In this document: one piece after another, positions 1 to 5,815 of the stretch
Position numbering within the stretch: position 1 is the stretch's first letter
How the letters are laid out: each line of letters opens with the position of its first letter
Assembly (NCBI GenBank): GCA_011523315.1
Contig: WTHE01000207.1
Coordinates: forward strand, 1 to 7,416
Length of the DNA stretch: 7,416 nucleotides
Reading direction: 5' to 3'
DNA from: Candidatus Binatota bacterium
GTDB taxonomy: Bacteria > Desulfobacterota > Binatia > Bin18
The notes under the pieces: generated by a model
What the model saw: the letters and a program-made list of their open reading frames with translations, nothing else
Databases searched by the model: none
What the model was told of the DNA's origin: nothing
Translations under genes and position numbers: made by a program

Positions 1-1550
1 ACGACGCGGCCCTGACCGGCTGGGACCCGTACGCCACGCTGTCGGGCTGGCACGGGGTGACGAGCGTCGCCATCGGCAACTGCGGTTTTGGCTTTGCGCC
101 GGTCCGTCCCGAGGATCGCGAGCGGGCGATGCTGCGCATGGAACGCACCGAGACGATCCCGATGTCCATTATGCAGGCCTCGATGCGCTGGGACTGGGAG
201 ACCTTTCCCGAATTCCTGAACAGCATTGACCAGCATGGAACAGGGGTGAATGCGGCCTCGCTCATTCCCTACTCTCCGCTGCGCGCCTGGGTGATGGGCA
301 CGGATGCGGCCCGCGATCCGGACTACAAGGCCAGCCAGGAACAGGTTGACCTGATGAAGCACCTGGTCCGCGAAGGCATAGAGGCCGGCGGCTTTGGCTT
401 CTCGGCCAGCTTCAGCATGGCCAACCGCGACTACGACGGCGGCTATCTGCCGACCCACGTGGCCCCGCGCGAAGAGTTTCTGGAAATGGCCAAGGTCATG
501 CGCGAGTTCAACCGCGGCTCGATTGAGTGGACCATGGGCCACGCCCTGCAGGGTCTGGGGCGCGACTTCCTGGTCGAGCTGGCCAAGACCAGCGGCCGGC
601 CGGTGAACTGGAACGCCATTATCTATGATCCCACCAACCCCAGCGTCTGGCGCGACCAGTTGAAGTGGACAGAAGAGGTTTTCAGCGAGGCTGTGGTGCT
701 GCCGGTCAACATCTGCCTGCCGATCGAATTTGAGTTCAAATTCGAGACCGTCGGGCTGTTTGACCAGCTGCCGGCCTGGAATGAAGCCACGGTCGGCACC
801 CACGAAGAACGCAAGGCCAAGCTGTCTGACCCGTCCCGACGCCCGGCCCTGAGGCGGGATATGGACAATACCCCGACCCTCATGGAGAAGAGGCGGGATG
901 ATGGCGAAGCTGCCCAGATATCCCTCTTCAATTGGGAGAAGACAACGATCGCCGAGGTGTGTCTGGAAAAGAACAAGCACCTGGAGGGTCGGACCATAGC
1001 CGAGGTCGCCCAGGAACTGGGGAAATCTCCAGTTGACACTATGCTGGACCTGGCGGTCGAGGAGAACCTGGGAACCGAATTTGCCCTGCACGACTTCATC
1101 AACGGCGATGAGGAAGCGGTGAGCGAGATCGTCAAGCACCCGATGAGCCTGATCGGCGCTTCGGACGGTGGCGCGCATACCAAGTTCCTGACCACCGGTC
1201 GCTATCCGACCCACTTCCTGGGCCACTGGGTGCGCGATAAGCAGCTCATGTCACTGGAAGAGGCCCACTGGCGGCTGTCAACCATGCTGGGCTGGGCCAT
1301 CGGCATCCGCGACCGCGGCTGGCTGCGTGAGGGAATGCCGGCTGACATCATCGTGTACGATCTGGAGAAGCTCAAGGTGTTGCCGACGGAGATCGTCACC
1401 GATCTGCCGAACAACGACTGGCGGCGGGTCCAGAAGGCCGACGGCTACCACTATACGATCGTCAACGGTGGTATCACCTTTGAGGGTCAGAAGTGCACCG
1501 GCGCGCTGCCGGGCAAGATGCTGCGCAGCTACGATACGGCCGCTGCCTAA
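1..1550 (+). CDS. Amidohydrolase family 3 protein (N-acyl-D-amino-acid deacylase-like), 5' truncated by window edge
   Basis: This is the C-terminal part, about 516 codons, of a metal-dependent amidohydrolase. The frame is already open at base 3. The codons before the GTG at 57 read DAALTGWDPYATLSGWHG and run into VTSVAIGNCGFGFAPVR, the usual core of D-aminoacylase-type enzymes, so the GTG at 57 is internal and the true start lies left of the window. Visible signatures are the GNCG cysteine (codon at 81-83), a candidate metal ligand; SDGGAH with its aspartate at 1164-1166; RDRGWLREGMPADIIVYD, where the chain returns to the small beta-sandwich domain; and a C-terminal YTIVNGG...TGALPGKMLR ending typical of the family. 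Family members hydrolyse N-acyl-D-amino acids or related cyclic amides in the cytoplasm. The central region lacks the tHxRdE and SHHK histidine motifs expected for classical D-aminoacylase; the matching places read EWTMGHALQG and GRPVNWNAI. The substrate is therefore unknown, and the deacylase name is by family only. A terminator hairpin follows the stop. Confidence 0.9.
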   Translation, partial: DAALTGWDPYATLSGWHGVTSVAIGNCGFGFAPVRPEDRERAMLRMERTETIPMSIMQASMRWDWETFPEFLNSIDQHGTGVNAASLIPYSPLRAWVMGTDAARDPDYKASQEQVDLMKHLVREGIEAGGFGFSASFSMANRDYDGGYLPTHVAPREEFLEMAKVMREFNRGSIEWTMGHALQGLGRDFLVELAKTSGRPVNWNAIIYDPTNPSVWRDQLKWTEEVFSEAVVLPVNICLPIEFEFKFETVGLFDQLPAWNEATVGTHEERKAKLSDPSRRPALRRDMDNTPTLMEKRRDDGEAAQISLFNWEKTTIAEVCLEKNKHLEGRTIAEVAQELGKSPVDTMLDLAVEENLGTEFALHDFINGDEEAVSEIVKHPMSLIGASDGGAHTKFLTTGRYPTHFLGHWVRDKQLMSLEEAHWRLSTMLGWAIGIRDRGWLREGMPADIIVYDLEKLKVLPTEIVTDLPNNDWRRVQKADGYHYTIVNGGITFEGQKCTGALPGKMLRSYDTAAA

Positions 1551-1592
1551 TCACCCACGAGCAGGGTTACTCCTGCCCTGACCGTTAATGCG

Positions 1593-1620
1593 AGCGCCGG
1601 GTTTTCACCCGGCGCTTTGC
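1593..1620 (+). terminator. Rho-independent terminator after the amidohydrolase gene
   Basis: A perfect 10-bp stem, AGCGCCGGGT (1593-1602) with ACCCGGCGCT (1607-1616), encloses a TTTC tetraloop and is followed by TTGCTTTAT. It lies 42 nt after the amidohydrolase stop. The T-tract is short and interrupted. A smaller hairpin (GCAGG at 1561-1565 with CCTGC at 1572-1576) lies just upstream. The tail runs into the ribosome binding region of the next gene, which therefore probably depends on its own promoter or on read-through. Confidence 0.8.
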
Positions 1621-1640
1621 TTTATGGGGAGCACCGAAAG

Positions 1641-2204
1641 ATGCGCATCAGAACTCTGCGGGCGGAGGACCGAAAGGCTGTTGAGCAAGTAGCCAGCCTG
1701 CTGCTCGAGGGGTTCAAGGAGCACCATCCCACGGCTTGGCCAGACATGGAGGCTGCCCTGAAGGAGGTGGAAGAGTCTTTTGCACGGGACCGCCTCAGCA
1801 GGATAGCCGTTGACGACAGCGGTGCAGTCCTGGGATGGATTGGAGGAATCAGACAGTATGATGGAAATGTCTGGGAGCTGCACCCTCTGGTGGTCCGAGC
1901 TTCCCATCAAAGAACGGGAATCGGGCGGGTCTTAGTGGCAGACCTGGAGGAACGGGTGAGGGAACGGAACGGCCTCACCCTCTGGCTTGGCACCGATGAT
2001 GAGAACAGCCAGACGACCCTCTCCGCCACAGACCTCTATCCCGCCCCCCTGTCACACGTAGCGAGCATAAAAAATCTGCGGGATCATCCCTACGAGTTCT
2101 ACCAAAAGGTGGGCTTCGTCATTGTCGGCGTGATGCCAGATGCCAACGGCTGGGGAAAGCCAGACATCTTCATGGCCAAACGAGTGAAAAGCGATCAGGC
2201 CTGA
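1641..2204 (+). CDS. GNAT-family N-acetyltransferase resembling aminoglycoside 6'-N-acetyltransferase AAC(6')-Ii
   Basis: A 187-residue cytoplasmic acetyl-CoA-dependent acetyltransferase, the usual length for a single GNAT domain. I chose the ATG at 1641 because GGGGAG (1626-1631) lies 9 nt upstream and the protein then begins MRIRTLRAEDRKAV, a normal GNAT first strand; an in-frame TTG at 1617 lies inside the terminator tail and is unlikely. Motifs in order: WELHPLVV (78-85, beta4 and substrate side), the acetyl-CoA pyrophosphate loop QRTGIG (90-95), LGTDDEN (117-122), TDLY (130-133), HPYEFYQKVGF (149-159) and DANGWGKPDIFMAK (167-180). From memory this block order and wording match the enterococcal enzyme AAC(6')-Ii (WELHPLVV, LGTDD, TDLY, HPYEFY, NANGW.KPDI.MAK). 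Family members acetylate the 6'-amino group of aminoglycosides, but environmental homologues may act on other amines. No mobile element flanks it, so it looks like a resident gene. GNAT membership is certain; aminoglycoside activity is inferred. Confidence 0.88.
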   Translation: MRIRTLRAEDRKAVEQVASLLLEGFKEHHPTAWPDMEAALKEVEESFARDRLSRIAVDDSGAVLGWIGGIRQYDGNVWELHPLVVRASHQRTGIGRVLVADLEERVRERNGLTLWLGTDDENSQTTLSATDLYPAPLSHVASIKNLRDHPYEFYQKVGFVIVGVMPDANGWGKPDIFMAKRVKSDQA

Positions 2205-2215
2205 GTGACAGACAA

Positions 2216-2245
2216 TTGATCTGGAAGAAAAAAAGCTGATACAAG
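2216..2245 (+). promoter_or_regulatory. Candidate sigma70-type promoter for the peroxiredoxin gene
   Basis: TTGATC (2216-2221, -35-like) is followed after an 18-nt spacer by TACAAG (2240-2245, -10-like, 4 of 6 consensus bases), preceded by TGA at 2237-2239, which gives an extended -10 TGn motif. It lies in the 80-bp gap between the acetyltransferase stop and the peroxiredoxin start, in a locally A-rich stretch that contrasts with the GC-rich surroundings. This is pattern matching only. Confidence 0.35.
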
Positions 2246-2284
2246 CACTGGTGTCCAAACGTACAAGACGAGGAGGACACGACG

Positions 2285-2764
2285 ATGCCGGTCGAAGCAG
2301 GCAGAGCCGCCCCGGCCTTCCGTCTCAAAGACGCGGCCGGGAATACGGTTTCGCTCAAAGATTTCAGAGGCCAGGATGTCATTCTCTACTTCTACCCCAA
2401 GGACAACACCCCCGGCTGTACCAAAGAAGCCTGCGGTTTTCGTGATGTCTGGCACGACATGCAAAAGCGACAGGCGGTCGTGCTCGGCATCTCCCCTGAC
2501 AGTCAATCCTCACACCAACAGTTTGTCACCAAACACCAGCTGCCGTTTCCGCTGCTGTGCGATCCCGACAAGAAAGTCATGACCAAGTACGGGGCCTACG
2601 GCGAAAAAACGCTGTACGGCAAAAAGACGCTGGGCGTCATCCGTTCGACCGTCTGGGTAGGACCGGACGGCAAAGTGAAAAAGCACTGGAAGAAAGTCGC
2701 CAAAGCTGCGGACCACCCGCGCAAAGTGTTGGAGGCCCTCCTCCAAGATGTGCAAGATGTGTGA
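2285..2764 (+). CDS. bcp: Peroxiredoxin of the Bcp/PrxQ type (thioredoxin-dependent peroxidase)
   Basis: A 159-residue thiol peroxidase, close to the usual Bcp length of about 155. It reduces hydrogen peroxide and organic hydroperoxides in the cytoplasm using thioredoxin. The active site PKDNTPGCTKEAC is complete: Pro38, Thr42, peroxidatic Cys45 and, five residues later, Cys50, the resolving cysteine of the PrxQ atypical 2-Cys arrangement. The conserved active-site arginine is Arg120 in VIRSTVWV, and YGKKTLGVIRST is the usual Bcp block. The N-terminal APAFRLKDAAGNTVSLKDFRG is the standard thioredoxin-fold start. The ATG at 2285 has AGGAGG (2271-2276) 8 nt upstream, an excellent ribosome binding site. 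It is separated from the acetyltransferase by 80 bp holding a candidate promoter and is followed 10 nt after the stop by a large palindrome, so it is probably a single-gene unit. There is no sign of damage. Confidence 0.95.
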   Translation: MPVEAGRAAPAFRLKDAAGNTVSLKDFRGQDVILYFYPKDNTPGCTKEACGFRDVWHDMQKRQAVVLGISPDSQSSHQQFVTKHQLPFPLLCDPDKKVMTKYGAYGEKTLYGKKTLGVIRSTVWVGPDGKVKKHWKKVAKAADHPRKVLEALLQDVQDV

Positions 2765-2774
2765 TGCAAAAAGG

Positions 2775-2838
2775 AACCCACCCCGACCCTTCGGGCCACC
2801 CCTCCGAGGAGGGGTGGCCCGAAGGGTCGGGGTGGGTT
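2775..2838. repeat. Perfect 64-bp palindrome (31-bp arms, 2-nt centre)
   Basis: Bases 2775-2805 and 2808-2838 are exact reverse complements across 31 positions, with only GA at 2806-2807 between them; a real hairpin would carry a CGAG tetraloop on a 30-bp stem. The arms are built of C-rich blocks on one side (AACCCACCCCGACC...) and G-rich on the other. Each arm also holds a small internal hairpin, CCC-TTC-GGG (2787-2795). No T-tract follows on the plus strand (ATCCCC), but on the minus strand the stem is followed by CCTTTTTGC (2774-2766). It begins 10 nt after the peroxiredoxin stop and ends 72 nt before the first possible amt start. It may be a dispersed REP/MITE-like element, a transcription terminator or boundary, or both. 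No second copy was noticed in the window. Confidence 0.9.
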
Positions 2839-2979
2839 ATCCCCGGCTCGGCATCCCCCTGCCCGTCCGGCGAGCGCTGGTTCCTGAGAATACGCACCAA
2901 AGGAGGATATATGCATATGGATAGGGACACAGTTGTGACCGAGCGCAGCGGGCGGTCCACCCCGCACCGGGAGGCGAAC

Positions 2980-4389
2980 ATGAACAGACACGAACCAGAC
3001 ACACGGATCTACCGCCCGGTGGCAGCCGCCATGGTGTTGGCGCTAGCCGGCCTCGTGTTGCTGGCCGACCCCGCCCAGGCGGCCATAGACGAAGAGTCAC
3101 AGTTTATCCTGAACACCTTCTCGTTTCTCATCTGGGGCGCGCTGGTGATGTGGATGTGTGCGGGCTTCACCATGCTGGAGTCCGGCTCGGTACGGACCAA
3201 GAACGCGTCCGTGATCTGCCTCAAAAACATCGGCCTGTATTCAATCTCCGGGCTGACCTTCTACTTTATCGGCTACAACCTCATGTACGTCGATGTCGGC
3301 GCCTGGATCGGCTCGGTCTCCTTCCTGTACGGTCCTTCGGCGGATGAGCTGGCCCTGCTCTCCGGTCAGGCAGAGGCCCAGGCTGCCGTTCTCGGCCAGA
3401 GCTACGCGACCATGTCGGACTGGTTTTTTCAGATGGTCTTTGTCGCCACCGCAGCCTCTATCGTATCGGGGGCGCTGGCCGAGCGGGTGAAGCTGTGGTC
3501 GTTCCTGACCTTCACGGCTATTTTGACGGCGATTATCTACCCTATTGTCGGCGCCTGGACGTGGGGCGAAGGCTGGCTCAACCAGATGGGATTTCAGGAC
3601 TTCGCCGGCTCCACCATTGTGCACTCGACCGGCGGCTGGGCGGCGCTGGCCGGCGTCATCATCGTCGGGCCGCGGCTCGGCAAGTTTCGCAGTGACGGCG
3701 GCGTCAAAATCACGCCCCCCTCAAACGTGCCGCTGGTGACCCTGGGCGTCCTGATCCTGTGGTTTGGCTGGCTCGGCTTCAACGGTGGCTCGCAACTCGC
3801 CCTGGGCGGCGTGACCGATGCGGTGGCCATGAGCAATGTGCTGGCCAACACCAATCTGGCTGCCTCGGCAGGGGTCGTGGCCGCCCTGTTTTTGTCGCGG
3901 CCCATCTTCGGCCGGGTCGATCTGATGGCCATCCTCAACGGCGCCATTGCCGGTCTGGTATCGATTACCGCCGGACCGGACATTGTCGAGCATTATTGGG
4001 CGGTCATCATCGGGGCGCTGGGCAGCGCGCTGTGCCTGGGCGGCATAAAGCTGCTGGAAACCCTCAAGCTGGACGACGTGGTCGGGGCGATTCCGGCCCA
4101 TCTGGTCGCCGGCATGTGGGGCACGCTGGCAGTCTGCATCGCGGCCGGCGGAAACCTTGGCGTCCAACTCCTGGGAGTGATTGCGATAGGCGTCTTCGTG
4201 TTCGGGACTTCGTGGCTGACCTGGATGGCTCTGGACAAGGTCTTGGGTGTCCGGGTCGCGCGCAACGTGGAAGAGATCGGTCAGGACGCCATGGAACTCG
4301 GCATCGAAGCCTATCCCGAGTTTGTGCTCATGCCCGACCCGGACGAGGTTGAGGAACTGCGGGGCGGCGCGGTGGCGTCCACCGACTAG
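2980..4389 (+). CDS. amt: Ammonium transporter (Amt/MEP/Rh family)
   Basis: A 469-residue polytopic inner-membrane channel for ammonium uptake. Positively charged residues and a hydrophobic segment (about 14-29) ending ADPAQA-AID look like a signal peptide cleaved near residue 34. The mature part then follows the Amt pattern of about eleven membrane helices: GFTMLESGSVRTKN (62-75), DWFFQMVFVATAASIVSGALAER, the pore histidine His215 in IVHSTGGW, ILWFGWLGFNGGS, NGAIAGLVSITAG, and the second pore histidine His374 in DDVVGAIPAHLVAGMWGT. The twin-histidine pair is therefore intact. The cytoplasmic tail GVRVARNVEEIGQDAMELGIEAYPEF resembles the regulatory tail that contacts PII/GlnK. No glnK is adjacent; a dehydrogenase follows 14 bp later. 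The start is uncertain: ATG 2980 (GGGAGG at 2969-2974, 5-nt spacing) gives a normal signal peptide, but ATGs at 2911 and 2917 downstream of AGGAGG (2901-2906) would add 23 or 21 residues in frame. Confidence 0.95.
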   Translation: MNRHEPDTRIYRPVAAAMVLALAGLVLLADPAQAAIDEESQFILNTFSFLIWGALVMWMCAGFTMLESGSVRTKNASVICLKNIGLYSISGLTFYFIGYNLMYVDVGAWIGSVSFLYGPSADELALLSGQAEAQAAVLGQSYATMSDWFFQMVFVATAASIVSGALAERVKLWSFLTFTAILTAIIYPIVGAWTWGEGWLNQMGFQDFAGSTIVHSTGGWAALAGVIIVGPRLGKFRSDGGVKITPPSNVPLVTLGVLILWFGWLGFNGGSQLALGGVTDAVAMSNVLANTNLAASAGVVAALFLSRPIFGRVDLMAILNGAIAGLVSITAGPDIVEHYWAVIIGALGSALCLGGIKLLETLKLDDVVGAIPAHLVAGMWGTLAVCIAAGGNLGVQLLGVIAIGVFVFGTSWLTWMALDKVLGVRVARNVEEIGQDAMELGIEAYPEFVLMPDPDEVEELRGGAVASTD

Positions 4390-4403
4390 AAAGGAGACAT
4401 GGC

Positions 4404-5165
4404 ATGGCGGGAACGCTTGACGGACGGGTTGCCCTGGTGACGGGCGGCAGCGGCGGAATCGGCCGGGCGACCGCGCTGGAGTTTGCCCGTCAGGGCGCGA
4501 AGGTCGTGGTGTCGGACCTGCTGGTTGAGGCCGGCCAGGAGACGGCCCGCCTCATCGGCGCCGCAGGCGGTCAGGCCACCTTCATCAAAACCGATGTCAC
4601 CCAGGCGGCCGAGGTCCAGGCCCTGGTGGGGCAAACCGTCGAGACCTACGGCCGTCTCGACTGCGCGTTCAACAATGCCGGCATCGAGGGCGGCATGGCC
4701 AAGACCGGCGACTATACGGAAGAGCGCTGGGCGCAGGTCATTCGCATCAACCTGAAGGGCGTGTGGCTGTGCATGAAGTACGAAATCCAGCACATGCTCG
4801 GCCACGGCGGGGGCGCGATCGTCAACACCGCCTCGGTCGCCGGCTTGGTCGGCTTTCGCTACGGCCCGGCCTATGTGGCCAGCAAACACGGGGTGAACGG
4901 CCTGACCAAGACCGCCGCCCTGGAATATGCCAAGGCCGACATCCGGGTCAACGCGGTGTGTCCGGGGGTGATCAGAACGCCGATGTTTGAGCGGGGCTTG
5001 CAGAAAAATCCCCACCTCGAAGAGCGCTTCGCCGGTGTCCATCCGGTCGGACGGATTGGCCAACCCGAAGAGATCGCCCGGGCGGTGGTCTGGCTGTGTT
5101 CGCCGGCCGCGTCGTTTGTGACCGGCACACAGCTGCCGGTCGACGGCGGCTTTGTCGCCCAGTGA
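4404..5165 (+). CDS. Short-chain dehydrogenase/reductase (SDR, classical type), probably NAD-dependent
   Basis: A 253-residue soluble oxidoreductase of classical SDR length with every core motif. The dinucleotide-binding loop is TGGSGGIG (13-20). Asp38 at the end of beta2 (VVVSDLL) favours NAD(H) over NADP(H). Other elements are the adenine-contacting Asp64 (KTDVT), NNAG (90-93) and the catalytic set Asn116, Ser144, Tyr157 and Lys161 (AYVASK). CPGVIRTPM and the C-terminal VTGTQLPVDGGF are also standard. The substrate cannot be read from the sequence; similar proteins are often named 3-oxoacyl-ACP reductase or glucose 1-dehydrogenase by similarity alone. The ATG at 4404 has AGGAG (4392-4396) 7 nt upstream; an overlapping ATG at 4399 is in another frame. 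Only 14 bp separate it from amt, so the two are probably co-transcribed, although no functional link to ammonium uptake is evident. It converges with the minus-strand VOC gene over a 44-bp gap holding no convincing terminator. Confidence 0.94.
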   Translation: MAGTLDGRVALVTGGSGGIGRATALEFARQGAKVVVSDLLVEAGQETARLIGAAGGQATFIKTDVTQAAEVQALVGQTVETYGRLDCAFNNAGIEGGMAKTGDYTEERWAQVIRINLKGVWLCMKYEIQHMLGHGGGAIVNTASVAGLVGFRYGPAYVASKHGVNGLTKTAALEYAKADIRVNAVCPGVIRTPMFERGLQKNPHLEERFAGVHPVGRIGQPEEIARAVVWLCSPAASFVTGTQLPVDGGFVAQ

Positions 5166-5209
5166 ACAGCGCCTACTAAGCCTGAGGAGGCCACCGACGG
5201 GCGGTCTGG

Positions 5210-5698
5210 TTATGAGTCCTGACCCTGGACTTGGCTCTGCGCCTGAAAGACCGCTTCAGCCCGTTTATTGATTTCTGCGGGCGAGAGGTCTTCTTTGTGG
5301 GTCGCAAGCGTCCACACATGGCCAAAGGGGTCCTCCAACGTACCGGCCCGGTCTCCATAAAATTGGTCTGTGACTGGCCGAAGTTCTTTCGCGCCCGCAG
5401 CGATTGCCCGGTCGAAAAGGGTGTCCACATCTTCAACATACAACAAGATGCTCACGGCTGAGCCACCAAGCGAGCGGGGGCCGCGAAAGCTTTCGTCGGG
5501 CGACTCATCAGCCAGCATAATAGGAGAGTCCCCGATTTTGACCTCAGCGTGCCCCACTACTCCGTCTGGAGCGACGAGACGCATTAACTCCGATGCCCCA
5601 AACGCCCGCTTGTAGAAATCAATTGCCTCGGCAGCGTGGTGAACAATCAGATAGGGCGTTACCGTGTGATATCCATCTGGAATTGGCTTGGCTGTCAT
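5210..5698 (-). CDS. VOC-superfamily (glyoxalase/PhnB-like) protein
   Basis: A 162-residue protein with the vicinal oxygen chelate fold, of the compact PhnB-like type. It shows two beta-alpha-beta-beta-beta modules: the first begins YHTVTPYLIVHHAAEAIDFYKRAFGA (10-35) and contains GVVGHAEVKIGDSPIMLAD (46-64); the second holds SILLYVEDVDTLFDRAIAAGAKEL (83-106) and the closing AGTLEDPFGHVWTLATH (118-134). His50 and Glu122 sit where VOC metal ligands usually lie. Such proteins range from metal-dependent isomerases and dioxygenases to non-catalytic binding proteins, so no substrate is claimed. The ATG (complement of 5696-5698) has AGGAG (complement of 5706-5710) 7 nt upstream. It is divergent from lexA across a 117-bp gap that contains an SOS box and a small inverted repeat, so shared regulation is possible. 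Gln-rich residues end the chain. Confidence 0.9.
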   Translation of the reverse strand: MTAKPIPDGYHTVTPYLIVHHAAEAIDFYKRAFGASELMRLVAPDGVVGHAEVKIGDSPIMLADESPDESFRGPRSLGGSAVSILLYVEDVDTLFDRAIAAGAKELRPVTDQFYGDRAGTLEDPFGHVWTLATHKEDLSPAEINKRAEAVFQAQSQVQGQDS

Positions 5699-5729
5699 CG
5701 TGCCTCTCCTTTTTCTCTGGTAGAAGAAA

Positions 5730-5743
5730 GCGTTATCGAACGC
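5730..5743. promoter_or_regulatory. Small inverted repeat in the VOC-lexA divergent region
   Basis: GCGTT (5730-5734) and AACGC (5739-5743) are exact reverse complements around ATCG. The site lies 32 bp upstream of the VOC start, where an operator or the transcript leader of that gene would be. It is too short to separate from chance, and it does not match the Gram-positive SOS box CGAAC-N4-GTTCG. Confidence 0.25.
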
Positions 5744-5787
5744 ATGGCTACTGTGGCTGCATTATTGTTGAGCGCTTTTCGGGAATA

Positions 5788-5803
5788 CTGTATTTAATTA
5801 CAG
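5788..5803 (+). promoter_or_regulatory. LexA operator (SOS box) upstream of lexA
   Basis: CTGTATTTAATTACAG has the form CTG-N10-CAG with an all-A/T centre, as in the E. coli consensus TACTG(TA)5CAGTA, and is extended on the left to TACTG. It ends 12 nt before the lexA ATG. A -10-like hexamer TTTAAT (5793-5798) lies inside the operator, 19 nt after the -35-like TTGAGC (5768-5773), so bound LexA would block polymerase. This predicts negative autoregulation of lexA, with release on DNA damage. The box is about 90 bp from the divergent VOC start and could affect that gene too. Confidence 0.85.
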
Positions 5804-5815
5804 CATCAGGGAAAA

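Noticed and set aside
57..59. GTG at 57 as the start of the amidohydrolase
   Set aside because: The frame is open upstream to the window edge and the upstream codons encode the conserved WDPYATLSGWHG segment, so this is an internal valine.
1617..1640. TTG at 1617 as start of the acetyltransferase
   Set aside because: It lies in the terminator tail without an SD; ATG 1641 has GGGGAG 9 nt upstream and fits the family N-terminus.
2850..2862. Possible sigma54 promoter upstream of amt (GGCAT...CTGCC)
   Set aside because: The GG and GC doublets are separated by 9 nt, not the required 10, and the flanking bases do not fit TGGCAC-N5-TTGC.
2557..2910. Long upstream in-frame extension of the ammonium transporter
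   Set aside because: It overlaps the peroxiredoxin coding region in another frame and passes through the palindrome; it is an accidental open frame.
2596..3002. Minus-strand open frames across the bcp-amt gap
   Set aside because: They run through the palindrome and antisense to conserved genes, and have no recognisable motif.
5166..5209. Bidirectional terminator between the convergent SDR and VOC genes
   Set aside because: Only a 4-bp GCCT/AGGC stem (5180-5191) is visible, with no T- or A-tracts.
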